In this document: piece by piece, positions 52,443-61,149 of the stretch
Position numbering within the stretch: position 1 is the first letter of the stretch
Layout of the letters: every line of letters starts with the position of its first letter
NCBI GenBank assembly: GCA_017439405.1
Contig: JAFSJF010000069.1
Span: forward strand, 1-64,000
Length of the DNA stretch: 64,000 nt
Source of the DNA: Bacteroidales bacterium
Lineage (GTDB): Bacteria > Bacteroidota > Bacteroidia > Bacteroidales > F082
Direction of reading: 5' to 3'
Notes under the pieces: model-generated
What the model saw: the letters and a program-made list of their open reading frames with translations, nothing else
Databases searched by the model: none
Told to the model about the DNA's origin: nothing
Made by a program: the position numbers and the translations under genes

Positions 52443-53936
52443 ATGAACAACACCTTATATATTTACAACAGCCTCTCGCGCTGCAAGCAACCTTTCAAAC
52501 CCTTGAATGCCCCGCATGTGGGTATGTACGTTTGCGGCCCGACCGTCTATGGCGACGCACACCTTGGCCACGCGCGTCCGGCCATCACTTTCGACTTGGT
52601 TTTCAGATATTTGCAACATCTCGGCTACAAAGTCCGCTATGTGCGCAACATCACCGATGTGGGCCATCTTGAACACGATGCCGACGAAGGCGAGGACAAA
52701 ATCGCGAAGAAGGCCCGCCTCGAAAACCTCGAACCGATGGAAGTGGCTCAATACTACACCAACCGCTACCACGCCGCGATGGACAAACTGAACGTGCTGC
52801 GTCCCTCAATTGAGCCGCACGCCTCGGGGCACATCATCGAGCAAATCGAGATGGTGAAGAAAATCCTCGACCACGGCTATGCCTACGTCGAAAACGGCTC
52901 CGTGTATTTCGACATCGAGAAATACAACCGCGAGCACCCCTACGGCATCCTCTCGGGACGCAACTTCGAGGAGATGCTCAACACCACGCGCGAACTGAGC
53001 GGCCAGGAAGAGAAGCACAACCCCGTCGACTTCGCCCTGTGGAAAAAGGCCGAGCCGAAGCACATTATGCGCTGGCCATCGCCTTGGAGCGACGGCTTCC
53101 CGGGCTGGCACATGGAGTGTTCGGCGATGGGCTGCAAATATTTGGGTGAAACCTTCGACATCCACGGTGGCGGCATGGACCTCATGTTCCCCCACCACGA
53201 GTCGGAGATCGCGCAAAGCGTGGCGGCCAACGGCAAACAACCCGTCACCTACTGGATGCACAACAACATGATCACCATCGGTGGACAGAAGATGGGCAAG
53301 TCGCTCGGCAACTTCATCACCCTCGACGAGTTCTTCAACGGCACCAGCCACAAAGACAAGGACGGCAACGAAATGATTGCGCAGGCCTACACCCCCATGA
53401 CCATCCGCTTCTTCATCCTGCAAGCCCACTACCGCAGCACCCTCGATTTCTCGAACGAAGCCCTGCAAGCCGCCGAAAAGGGCTACAACCGCCTGATGGA
53501 AGCCGTGAAAGCCGCCAAGGACCTGAAAGCCACCGAAGGCGCAGCCAACTTAGACATCCAGAAAATCGTCGATGCCTGCTACGATGCCATGAACGACGAC
53601 TTCAACTCGCCCATCGTCATCGCAAACCTCTTTGAGGCCGTGCGCTTGGTGAACACCATCAAGGACGGCAAGACGCAAATCAACCCCGCCGAGTTGGAAT
53701 TGCTCAACAAGCTGTTCCAGGACTTCGTTTTCGACATTTTGGGCTTGGTGGAAAACGGCGCTTCGGAAGGCAACGGCGAACTCGTTGAAGGCCTGATGCA
53801 GACCATCATCGGCATCCGCAAGCAAGCCCGCGCCAACAAGGACTGGGCCACCAGCGACAAGATCCGTGATGAACTTGCCCAACTGCACATCACGCTGAAA
53901 GACGGCAAGGACGGCACAAGTTGGGTGATGGATTGA
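52443..53936 (+). CDS. cysS: cysteinyl-tRNA synthetase
   Basis: The protein has 497 residues from ATG 52443. The class I motifs are [10 protein letters not shown] (HIGH) and [11 protein letters not shown] (KMSKS, here KMGKS). The zinc-binding set is [18 protein letters not shown] and [15 protein letters not shown]-terminal DALR-type helical domain follows ([15 protein letters not shown]). It charges tRNA-Cys. The Gly in KMGKS is a mild change from consensus. Transcribed divergently from the second higBA. Confidence 0.97.
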   Translation: MNNTLYIYNSLSRCKQPFKPLNAPHVGMYVCGPTVYGDAHLGHARPAITFDLVFRYLQHLGYKVRYVRNITDVGHLEHDADEGEDKIAKKARLENLEPMEVAQYYTNRYHAAMDKLNVLRPSIEPHASGHIIEQIEMVKKILDHGYAYVENGSVYFDIEKYNREHPYGILSGRNFEEMLNTTRELSGQEEKHNPVDFALWKKAEPKHIMRWPSPWSDGFPGWHMECSAMGCKYLGETFDIHGGGMDLMFPHHESEIAQSVAANGKQPVTYWMHNNMITIGGQKMGKSLGNFITLDEFFNGTSHKDKDGNEMIAQAYTPMTIRFFILQAHYRSTLDFSNEALQAAEKGYNRLMEAVKAAKDLKATEGAANLDIQKIVDACYDAMNDDFNSPIVIANLFEAVRLVNTIKDGKTQINPAELELLNKLFQDFVFDILGLVENGASEGNGELVEGLMQTIIGIRKQARANKDWATSDKIRDELAQLHITLKDGKDGTSWVMD

Positions 53937-53953
53937 GTCAGTAGGATTCAACC

Positions 53954-55081
53954 ATGCGCAAATTTCTGGTTTTCATAGCGTTTCTTGGGTTCAGCACCTT
54001 GACGTCGGCACAAGGCTTCTATATTGAGCCAGCTTTCCGCTACAGCAAGCACATCCCCTTCCCCGACTTTTCGGACTATCCCGTGCATGAAGCCGACCTT
54101 CGCCTCGGATGGCAAACCACAGGAGAAAAGGCTTGGCAGCAAGGGTTCAACTACCCCAACTTCGGCCTTGGACTCCGTTTCGAGCACAACACCATGAAGG
54201 ACTACTTCGATGGCATGTCGCAGACTTTCATCACTTTGGGAAACTGCTACTCGGCCTACGGCTTTTGCAACGGCCACCTCATACGCAGGAAAAACTTCCA
54301 GTTCGACTACACTTGGGGCGTCGGGCTTTCCTATTGGCCCAACAGCGGCAACCGCTTCATCAGCACACCGCTCACCGTACATCTCACCTTGGATTTCGGC
54401 CCTGTATTCCGCCTTAGCGAGCATTGGGATTTGCTCGCCCGCGCCGTGCTTTCGCATGGCTCCAACGGCGCCATCTTCGTGCCCAACAAAGGGGTCAACG
54501 TGTTTGGCGGACAGGTCGGCTTGCGTTATTTCCCAAAAGGAAGGGCTGGACTAAAGGAAAAACCTCACGACAGCATTTTCAGCAAGATGAACGCTGTTTA
54601 CATCCTCAACGGCATCGGTTTCTACGAATCCACTGCCATCGACGGCCTGCGCTGTACTGGAAACACGTTCCAAATAGGCTACACCCGCACCTTCCATCCC
54701 TGTTTCCGCTTCGGAGGCGGTATCGATGTGCTGTTCAGCGGTGAGAACCGTGCCATGTACGAGGTGAACGGTGCCTTGGAACGCTTCACGACTGCGGACT
54801 ATCTTGCCCTTGCGCCTTTTGTATCGTTTGACCTCCTTTACGGCGACCTCGTACTCCATTTATCCTTCGCACGCTATGTTTTGCAACCCGCCGAATACCT
54901 TCCCAAGGGCTACCAAAAATACTACGAGCGTTTGGCCTTGCACTACCATTTCGGCCCACAAAAGCGGTTCTTCGCGGGCGCGGGCATGAAAGTCCACTTG
55001 GACTGCATCGACTACATCGAATGGACGGTCGGCATGGACCTTTTCAGCTGGAAAGCCAAGAGGTTTGCTTATTCGCCGTAA
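53954..55081 (+). CDS. outer-membrane acyloxyacyl hydrolase (PagL-like lipid A 3-O-deacylase family)
   Basis: The protein has 375 residues, with a signal peptide ending near LTSAQ. The N-terminal ~200 residues resemble PagL barrels, and LSHGSNGAIFVPNKGVN carries the His-Ser pair of the PagL active site (H.SNG). A further ~170 residues continue as a barrel-like domain. It would remove the 3-position acyl chain of lipid A at the outer membrane. It starts 17 nt after cysS and may share its transcript. It converges on the MORN lipoprotein with a 13-nt overlap. Confidence 0.78.
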   Translation: MRKFLVFIAFLGFSTLTSAQGFYIEPAFRYSKHIPFPDFSDYPVHEADLRLGWQTTGEKAWQQGFNYPNFGLGLRFEHNTMKDYFDGMSQTFITLGNCYSAYGFCNGHLIRRKNFQFDYTWGVGLSYWPNSGNRFISTPLTVHLTLDFGPVFRLSEHWDLLARAVLSHGSNGAIFVPNKGVNVFGGQVGLRYFPKGRAGLKEKPHDSIFSKMNAVYILNGIGFYESTAIDGLRCTGNTFQIGYTRTFHPCFRFGGGIDVLFSGENRAMYEVNGALERFTTADYLALAPFVSFDLLYGDLVLHLSFARYVLQPAEYLPKGYQKYYERLALHYHFGPQKRFFAGAGMKVHLDCIDYIEWTVGMDLFSWKAKRFAYSP

Positions 55082-55485
55082 TCGGCCTCCTTCAAGAGGA
55101 GACCTTGCTCGTCGAAATACTTCCACTTTCCGCAACGCCTGCCTTCCTTATAAAAGCCCTCCCAACGCTGGTTGCCGTTGTCCCAATACACTTTCGACAA
55201 GCCATCCATCTTTCCCTCCTTGAAATTACCCCTACTTTGGGGGCGTCCATCAGGAAAATATGCAATCCATTCACCCTCGCGCTTGCCATCTTTCATCCCG
55301 CCTTCCATTTTCACTTGTCCCGAGTCATAATACTCGATTTCCTTCACCCAATTACCAGATTTGTCGAGCACTTTGACATATTGGGGTTGGCCGTTGGGAA
55401 ACATGGCTTCCACTTGTTCCGTCAATTTGGACGTACACGCAGTCATCGCCAAAAACATGACAAAAAGATAGAAAAACCTTTTCAT
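55069..55485 (-). CDS. MORN-repeat (YwqK-like) lipoprotein
   Basis: The protein has 138 residues. A signal peptide with lipobox ending at Cys17 (FLAMTAC) is followed by at least four MORN-type repeats: YYDSGQVKMEGGMKDGKREGEW, YFPDGRPQSRGNFKEGKMDGL, YWDNGNQRWEGFYKEGRRCGKW, YFDEQGLLLKEADYGE. Such lipoproteins are common in Bacteroidota. Databases often call them YwqK-family antitoxins, but there is no toxin partner here. Confidence 0.85.
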   Translation of the reverse strand: MKRFFYLFVMFLAMTACTSKLTEQVEAMFPNGQPQYVKVLDKSGNWVKEIEYYDSGQVKMEGGMKDGKREGEWIAYFPDGRPQSRGNFKEGKMDGLSKVYWDNGNQRWEGFYKEGRRCGKWKYFDEQGLLLKEADYGE

Positions 55486-55538
55486 TATTCTTGCAATCGT
55501 TTCAAATTCCGTTTTTTATGGATTCCATCTTAGCGTCC

Positions 55539-56891
55539 TTACCGGTTAAACGCCAGACGCTCTCCCCTGTTTTCCTCATGGAACTCGCCATTTTCATATA
55601 CCAAATTACCATTAACAAAGGTGTGTGTCACTCGGGAACGCATCCACAAGCGCTTGTACGGCGTCCAGTGACACTTGGTGAACTCGTTGGCAGTCGTAAT
55701 CACATGCCTGTCGGTCAGATCCACAAGAGCCAAGTCGGCGTGATAGCCTTCGCGGATGAAGCCACGACGGTCGATTTTGTACAAAATGGCTGGATTGTGG
55801 CACATCAGCTGCACCACCTGAGGGAAGGTCAGTTCACGCTGATGTACCCATTCGAGCATCACCTCCAACGAATGCTGGATGGAGGCAAATCCCGACTTGC
55901 TGGTGAAATAGTTTCCCGTATATTTCTCGTTACGGCGATGGGGGGCATGGTCGGAGGCAATGGTGTCGATCAGCCCGTATTTGACCCCATCCATCAACGC
56001 CACCTTGTTCTTTTCCGCCTTGATGGCCGGATTGCACTTGATGCTGAATTTCATTTTCCTGTAGTCATCGTCGCAAAAGCGCAGGTAATGCGGGCATGTT
56101 TCTGCGGTTATCTTCTTGTCACACAATGGAATGTCGTCCCTAAACAAATCCAGTTCCCTTTCCGTTGAGACGTGCAGGATATGGAGCTTGGCACCTGTTT
56201 TCACGGCCAGATCAACCGCCTTCGAGGAAGAGAGGTAACAAGCCGTTTCGGTCCGTATCTTGGGATGCAAATGGGCTTTTGCCTCCACGATGTCTCTGTT
56301 TACCATCTCTTCATACAAGTCCGAGTTGTGCTGAATTATTCCCTCATCCTCGCAATGAGCGGCAATCAGGCAAGGCGACTCCTTGAACAAGGCTTCCAAA
56401 GCCTCGTCTTTATCAACAAGCATATTGCCCGTACTCGAACCCAAGAAAACCTTGATGCCGCACACTTTTCTTGGGTCTGTTTTCACGACCTCGTCAAGAT
56501 TGTCGTTGGTCGCACCAAGATAGAATGAATAGTTGGCCAACGAGTTCTCTGCGGCAAGGTCAAACTTCTGTTGCAGAAGCTCTTGCGTAGTGGTTGGCGG
56601 CACCGTGTTGGGCATGTCCATGAACGAGGTCACGCCGCCTGCCACGGCTGCATGGCTTTCGCTGTTGATGTCGCCCTTGTACGTCATTCCCGGCTCGCGG
56701 AAATGCACATGCTCGTCGATGACACCAGGAATCAGGTATTTGCCTTGGGCATCAATGACTTGCGCCGAAGCATAATCAAAAGGCTCGTCCCCTTTGACAA
56801 TTTTTGCGATTTTTCCATCCGAAACAAACACGCTTGCCACGAAAGTCTGCCCCTCGTTGACTAGCATCGCATTTTTGATATAGTAGTTCAT
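55539..56891 (-). CDS. pyrC: dihydroorotase (class I amidohydrolase)
   Basis: The protein has 450 residues. The metal-binding start DEHVHFREPGMTYKGD is followed by GGVTSFMDMPNT, LIAAHCEDEG, LHILHVSTERELDLF and SDHAPHRRNEK. All expected residues of DHOase in the PyrC/AllB group are present. It closes carbamoyl aspartate to dihydroorotate in pyrimidine synthesis. It overlaps the upstream glycosyltransferase gene by 4 nt, a pairing often seen in Bacteroidota. Confidence 0.92.
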   Translation of the reverse strand: MNYYIKNAMLVNEGQTFVASVFVSDGKIAKIVKGDEPFDYASAQVIDAQGKYLIPGVIDEHVHFREPGMTYKGDINSESHAAVAGGVTSFMDMPNTVPPTTTQELLQQKFDLAAENSLANYSFYLGATNDNLDEVVKTDPRKVCGIKVFLGSSTGNMLVDKDEALEALFKESPCLIAAHCEDEGIIQHNSDLYEEMVNRDIVEAKAHLHPKIRTETACYLSSSKAVDLAVKTGAKLHILHVSTERELDLFRDDIPLCDKKITAETCPHYLRFCDDDYRKMKFSIKCNPAIKAEKNKVALMDGVKYGLIDTIASDHAPHRRNEKYTGNYFTSKSGFASIQHSLEVMLEWVHQRELTFPQVVQLMCHNPAILYKIDRRGFIREGYHADLALVDLTDRHVITTANEFTKCHWTPYKRLWMRSRVTHTFVNGNLVYENGEFHEENRGERLAFNR

Positions 56892-57622
56892 TTTCTTGGT
56901 TTTATCTTTCCTGTAAAGCCTCTCCAGCGCAAGTTGATGACCCCGAAAACGGCCTCCTTGAAGATACCCTTGCTCATCTTCGACTGACCCTCGCGGCGGT
57001 CGGTGAAGATGATGGGCACTTCCTCAATCTTGAAGCCGAGTTTCCAAGCGGTGTATTTCATCTCGATCTGGAAAGCGTAACCCACAAACTTGACTCTGTC
57101 CAAATCAATGGTATCCAATACTTTGCGAGTGTAACAAACGAAACCCGCAGTAGTGTCGCGCACCTGCATCCTCGTGACGAAACGCACGTATGCCGAGGCA
57201 TAGTACGACATCAGCACACGCCCCATGGGCCAGTTGACCACGTTGACGCCCGTCTTGTAGCGCGAACCGACCGAGAGGTCGGCGCCATTGGCACAAGCGT
57301 CATGAAGTCGGGCCAAGTCATCGGGGTTGTGCGAGAAGTCGGCATCCATCTCGAAGACATATTGGTAGTCGCGCTCCAAAGCCCACTTGAAGCCCGTGAT
57401 GTAAGCCGTTCCGAGACCTAGTTTCCCTGCCCGCTGAATCATAAACAGGCGGTCGCCGAACTCTGTCATTAGCGTTTTCACGATGTCGGCGGTGCCGTCA
57501 GGGCTGTTGTCGTCGATAATCAAAATGTCAAACGCCATGGGCAGGCCGAACACGTAGCGGATAATCTTCTCGATGTTCTCCTTCTCCTTGTAGGTGGGTA
57601 TGATGACTAGATTCTCTGACAT
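56888..57622 (-). CDS. polyprenol-monophosphomannose synthase-like family 2 glycosyltransferase
   Basis: The protein has 244 residues from the ATG at 57622. It begins ENLVIIPTYKEKENIEKIIRYV and has ILIIDDNSPDGTADIV, the DxD-type FEMDADFSHNP, GSRYKTGVNVVNWPMGR and FTDRREGQSKMSKGI, all typical of dolichol-phosphate mannosyltransferase homologues. It probably makes polyprenyl-P-mannose or a related donor used in periplasmic glycosylation. A minus-strand -7 box TATCTTTG lies at 57650-57657. Confidence 0.9.
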   Translation of the reverse strand: MSENLVIIPTYKEKENIEKIIRYVFGLPMAFDILIIDDNSPDGTADIVKTLMTEFGDRLFMIQRAGKLGLGTAYITGFKWALERDYQYVFEMDADFSHNPDDLARLHDACANGADLSVGSRYKTGVNVVNWPMGRVLMSYYASAYVRFVTRMQVRDTTAGFVCYTRKVLDTIDLDRVKFVGYAFQIEMKYTAWKLGFKIEEVPIIFTDRREGQSKMSKGIFKEAVFGVINLRWRGFTGKIKPRK

Positions 57623-57718
57623 TTCAAATTCGTTTTTCCATTCAACGCGCAAAGATATGGGAAAATTGCCGAAAAAACGAAGAATTGTCAAAATTTGATT
57701 TCTGTATTTCTACCGAAC

Positions 57719-57827
57719 GCCCTTATACTTACTCCAAATCTCGGTTTTTTTTCATAGATTTGGAGCGATTATAAGCTATACTTGCTCCAAATCTTGGATT
57801 TTTTGCACGATTTGGATCAAGTATAGG
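57719..57827. repeat. array downstream of the 57.8-kb ATPase gene: four CTCCAAATCT-type motifs
   Basis: CTCCAAATCT at 57732, its complement at 57756, CTCCAAATCT at 57785, and a slightly changed complement at 57808 alternate in orientation with spacing 24-29-23. TATACTTG/CAAGTATA extends the arms. It ends 6 nt before the ATPase stop and is directly repeated on the other side of the gene. Confidence 0.9.
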
Positions 57828-57832
57828 CAACA

Positions 57833-59278
57833 TTAAGACAATCTGAACAAGTCATCCATCACCACCTCGCTTTGCGCCATGTTCCAATATTTATTGTGCG
57901 TGAGGCCAAAGGTCGTGATAAAGGTCAGATGAAGCGCAAACCTGGTTTTTGTGTGGTGGCGAAAGACTGACATCTTGGTTCTCAAGCGTTTGCTGTAGTC
58001 ATCGGTGATGGTGTAGGAATGTTTGCTGTATTTCATCTCACAAATATTGATCACATCATCGGCGCGGCTCAAGAGCAGGTCGATTTGGGCGCCTTCCCAC
58101 TCGGTCTCGTCCTCGTCTATCATGGGTTTTGTGCTCCAACCGTAGGCGTTGGTCAGTACGCCTGAAATTCCCAACTTCTTCTTAATCTGCGGAATATGAT
58201 GCAAACATACACGCTCGAAGGCGTAACCGGCCCAAGCGTCGTGGGTGTGTTCGTCGAGGTTGCTCCAATACTGTTCGTCCTGACTGGAATGTTTGGCCAC
58301 GAAACGCAGATGAAAGAGCGTGAAAAGGTCGGTGAGTTGATACAGCATCCCTTTCGACTTCCTGCCCATCGAGGAATAGGAGCGGATGAAATCGCATTGT
58401 TGCAGTTCTTTCAGCACCTTGGTCAGTGCCCCGCCCGACGGCAACTTGAGCGTTTCCTTCAATTCCTGCTGTGTCATTCCTTTCCCGTTGCCGACCAATT
58501 CCTCAACCACCTGTCGGGCCATCGTGGAGTCCTTGAACAGCGAGCGGAACAGGAAATTGTATTCCGTGCGCAGCGGTGCGCCATCGGCGAAAAAGAGCTT
58601 GTCAATGTTTTGGGCGAAGGTGAGGTTTTTGTCGAGCATGTCTATATAATAAGGTATGCCGCCGAAAATCATGTAGGCCTCGGTGATTTGGTAGCGCGTC
58701 CAAACAATGCCTTTCTGCTCCAACTGCGCCTCCATCTCGCCCAAGGTGAACGGCGCAAGATAGATGGTGCGCGAACAGCGGTTGTAAAGTCCGCCCTTGT
58801 CGCCAATGACCTTGTTCATCATCCACGATGTGGAACTGCCGCAGATGAAGAGTTTCAGCCCGTCGCGGGTCGAGGCCCATGAGTTCCAGAAATAGCTGAA
58901 GGCCGTCAGGAACTTGGATTTGGGCGTGTCCATCCAAGGCAACTCGTCGAAAAACACGACGATGCGCTCTTTTCTGAGGCTGCCCAAATAGGCTTGAAGC
59001 TGCTCGAAAGCCTCAAACCAGTTGGTGGGCCGCCGCAAGTCTTGCCCCGACCGCTTTTGCAACTCCCTCTGAAACAGCGACAACTGCACCACCATTGGGG
59101 TTTCGTAACTGCCGGTGAACATGAAGTCGAACTCGTTGTGGAAAAACTCTCTGATGAGGAAGGTCTTCCCCACCCTGCGGCGGCCATACACCGCCACCAT
59201 TCGTGCCTCGCGCTGTTCGCAAACCGATTCAAGCAGTTGCTGCTCATACTTCCGTCCTATGATTCTGTTGTCGTTCAT
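57833..59278 (-). CDS. AAA+ ATPase with winged helix and PD-(D/E)XK-like domain (ATPase_2/DUF234)
   Basis: The protein has 481 residues from the ATG at 59278, which has an AAGGAGAT ribosome-binding site 8 nt upstream. An upstream GTG at 59299 coincides with the expected transcript start and is less likely. Walker A is GRRRVGKT at 32-39 and Walker B VVFFDELPW at 107-115. The winged helix is at about 264-302 (GMTQQELKETLKLPSGGALTKVLKELQQCDFI). The nuclease-like pair is D400 and E414-M-K416. It is a full-length homologue of the 42.0-kb ATPase. Its own, unrelated array flanks it on both sides. Confidence 0.85.
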   Translation of the reverse strand: MNDNRIIGRKYEQQLLESVCEQREARMVAVYGRRRVGKTFLIREFFHNEFDFMFTGSYETPMVVQLSLFQRELQKRSGQDLRRPTNWFEAFEQLQAYLGSLRKERIVVFFDELPWMDTPKSKFLTAFSYFWNSWASTRDGLKLFICGSSTSWMMNKVIGDKGGLYNRCSRTIYLAPFTLGEMEAQLEQKGIVWTRYQITEAYMIFGGIPYYIDMLDKNLTFAQNIDKLFFADGAPLRTEYNFLFRSLFKDSTMARQVVEELVGNGKGMTQQELKETLKLPSGGALTKVLKELQQCDFIRSYSSMGRKSKGMLYQLTDLFTLFHLRFVAKHSSQDEQYWSNLDEHTHDAWAGYAFERVCLHHIPQIKKKLGISGVLTNAYGWSTKPMIDEDETEWEGAQIDLLLSRADDVINICEMKYSKHSYTITDDYSKRLRTKMSVFRHHTKTRFALHLTFITTFGLTHNKYWNMAQSEVVMDDLFRLS

Positions 59279-59303
59279 GGCTTTATCTCCTTGGTTCACG
59301 CCG

Positions 59304-59311
59304 CAAAGATA
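59304..59311 (-). promoter_or_regulatory. -7 box of the 57.8-kb ATPase gene
   Basis: TATCTTTG on the minus strand, 26 nt before the ATG. The repeat array begins about 20 bp further upstream, so it would cover the region just upstream of the promoter. Confidence 0.65.
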
Positions 59312-59329
59312 AATCTTTTTTCAGAACGA

Positions 59330-59428
59330 CACCCTTATACTCGCTCCAAATCTCCGATTTTTTCATAGATTTGGAGCAAGTATAGGATATACTCGCTCCA
59401 AATCTTGGAATTTTACGAGGTTTTGGAC
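59330..59428. repeat. array upstream of the 57.8-kb ATPase gene
   Basis: CTCCAAATCT at 59344, its complement at 59367 and CTCCAAATCT at 59396 are followed by a decayed fourth site near 59419. Spacing is 23-29-23. It aligns in direct orientation with 57719-57827 over its length. The right end runs into the resident repeat that precedes the immunity-like genes. Confidence 0.88.
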
Positions 59429-59571
59429 ACATTTTGTTACGGCTGCCGCAATGCAAAACAAAAAAAGCCCACCCGAAGGCAGGCTTTTCAATATCAAAAC
59501 TCACGGAGTCTTATTCCCCTTTTCTCGCATTGCAAATGCTGATACTCGCGACTCCCGAATTGCAAATTCGG
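59404..59571. repeat. copy 1 of a dispersed leader/terminator block
   Basis: This copy shares GGAATTTTA.GGGTTTTGGACA, the CTGCCGCAATGCAAAAC stretch, an AAAAGCC...GGCTTTT hairpin (59461-59487) and the following ~80 bp with 60279-60474. A second GC-rich hairpin (59695-59723, CGGGGC/GCCCCG) lies nearer the end of the immunity-like gene. The 441-bp gap holds no gene. Confidence 0.8.
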
Positions 59572-59740
59572 GAAAACGGGTTTAGAAAGTTTGTTGATTT
59601 TTTCGGTGGAGGTTTTGTTTTCTTTGGACATAAATCTAACATAAATCTTTCATAAATGGGTTTTCCTTGCTGCGCTGCGCTTGCATGGAAAGGTTTCGGG
59701 GCAGCGGCTACCGCCCCGAAAAAGACTTTCCATAATTTCT

Positions 59741-60190
59741 TTATCTGACAAACCTTTTGTAATACTTATTACGGCCACATAATATGTCAGGAATGTCGCA
59801 CGGAGGCCAAACCGATCCCTCGTAACACTCTACATCAGGCAAATCTTTAACATACGCATCGGTTCCGCTTATCGTCCAAACTCTCCAATTTACATCGGCA
59901 TTATTGTGAACCACTTTCCTCACAATTTCACTTATTTCCGTGAAAAACACGATGTCGGATATATCAGGTATGGGCTGTTTGCCAATTTTCTGCCACCCGA
60001 AAAACTTCACTCCGGCAGCAACTGTGGTATGAATGTAAAAATCCACTTCTTTTAGCGTTTCATCTTTAAAGACACTTATTACATTTCCATTCAATTGATT
60101 GATGTCGTTACAGATATATTGAATATATCGTTTTCCTTTTTCTGTTTCTATGGAGAATATGTCTCCTTGTTTGATTACAACTCTTTTCAT
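59741..60190 (-). CDS. immunity-protein-like (Imm26-type), copy 1
   Basis: The protein has 149 residues. The start VVIKQGDIFSIETEKGKRYIQYIC resembles the GD.F.I...G.Y...I opening of Imm26-like barrels. It has no signal peptide and is cytosolic. It is a tandem paralogue of the gene at 60470: the first 20 residues are identical, while the rest has diverged, especially at the centre. A -7 box TACCTTTG on the minus strand lies at 60269-60276. No toxin partner is visible nearby, so immunity function is only a suggestion. Confidence 0.55.
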   Translation of the reverse strand: MKRVVIKQGDIFSIETEKGKRYIQYICNDINQLNGNVISVFKDETLKEVDFYIHTTVAAGVKFFGWQKIGKQPIPDISDIVFFTEISEIVRKVVHNNADVNWRVWTISGTDAYVKDLPDVECYEGSVWPPCDIPDILCGRNKYYKRFVR

Positions 60191-60278
60191 GTTTATGGTA
60201 ATTTTGGAACTTGTATTACATCTATTCTAATACTAAACTATTCCATCTTGATAGGTTTTCATCGGCTGCAAAGGTAGG

Positions 60279-60474
60279 GAATTTTATGGGGTTTTGGACA
60301 TAATATTTTTTGCAGTTGCCGCAACGCGACCCATCATCTGCCGCAATGCAAAACAAAAAAGCCCACCCGAAGGCAGGCTTTTCAATATCAAAACTCACGG
60401 AGTCTTATTCCCCTTTTCCCGCATTGCAAATGCTGATACTCGCGGCCCCCGAATTTGGAAATTCGGGTCTTACA
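60279..60474. repeat. copy 2 of the leader/terminator block
   Basis: Nearly identical to copies 1 and 3. It contains the AAAAAAGCC...GGCTTTT terminator hairpin (60357-60383, terminating the 60470 gene on the minus strand) and leads into the promoter of the 59741 gene. Confidence 0.82.
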
Positions 60475-60934
60475 AATCGGGCATATCCTTCATGTCTCTA
60501 TTATATCCTAAATCTTTACCACAAATGACATCCATTATACGACATGGAGGATAAACTGAACCTTCTTCACATCTGTATCCAGGCAATTCCTTCACGATTT
60601 TTTCATTACCGTTAACCGTCCATATTCTCCAGTTTGCATCTTGGTTTTTAAACACGTACAACTTAGCAGCCATATCAACATCCGTAAAGAAAACCACATT
60701 AGAAATGTCTGGTACAGGACCATTGCCGACTTTCACCCATCCGTACTGCTTTACTCCAATGGAGATGATTGTATGGAGATAGAATTCGACATCAGTCATG
60801 GTATCGTCCTTAAATACACGAATAACATTTCCATTCAACTGATACGCATCTTTGCAAATGTATTGGAAATATCGTTTCCCTTTTTCCGTTTCTATGGAGA
60901 ATATGTCTCCTTGTTTGATTACAACTCTTTTCAT
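60470..60934 (-). CDS. immunity-protein-like (Imm26-type), copy 2
   Basis: The protein has 154 residues and is paralogous to the preceding entry. It keeps VVIKQGDIFSIETEKGKRY, PDISNVVFFTD, NWRIWTVNG and EGSVYPPC. The promoter and leader are also duplicated (-7 box TACCTTTG on the minus strand at 61014-61021). The unit length is about 740 bp. Function is unknown. Confidence 0.55.
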   Translation of the reverse strand: MKRVVIKQGDIFSIETEKGKRYFQYICKDAYQLNGNVIRVFKDDTMTDVEFYLHTIISIGVKQYGWVKVGNGPVPDISNVVFFTDVDMAAKLYVFKNQDANWRIWTVNGNEKIVKELPGYRCEEGSVYPPCRIMDVICGKDLGYNRDMKDMPDL

Positions 60935-61129
60935 GTTTATGGTAATGTTGAAACTTGTATTACATCTATTCTAATATTAAAACTATTCCATCTTGATAGG
61001 TTTTCATCGGCTGCAAAGGTAGGGAATTTTATGGGGTTTTGGACATAATATTTTTTGCAGTTGCCGCAACGCGACCCATCATCTGCCGCAATGCAAAACA
61101 AAAAAGCCTACCCGACGGCAGGCTTTTCA
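60935..61129. repeat. copy 3 of the leader/terminator block
   Basis: It repeats the leader of the immunity-like genes and ends in a hairpin (61101-61127) with a T tract on the minus strand. That hairpin serves as the terminator of the 904-residue lipoprotein gene. Confidence 0.82.
61101..61127 (-). terminator. terminator of the lipoprotein gene at 61150
   Basis: AAAAGCCTGCC...GGTAGGCTTTT followed by TTGTTTT on the minus strand. Confidence 0.8.
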
Positions 61130-61149
61130 TGATTCAGGTGGTCGCTAAC

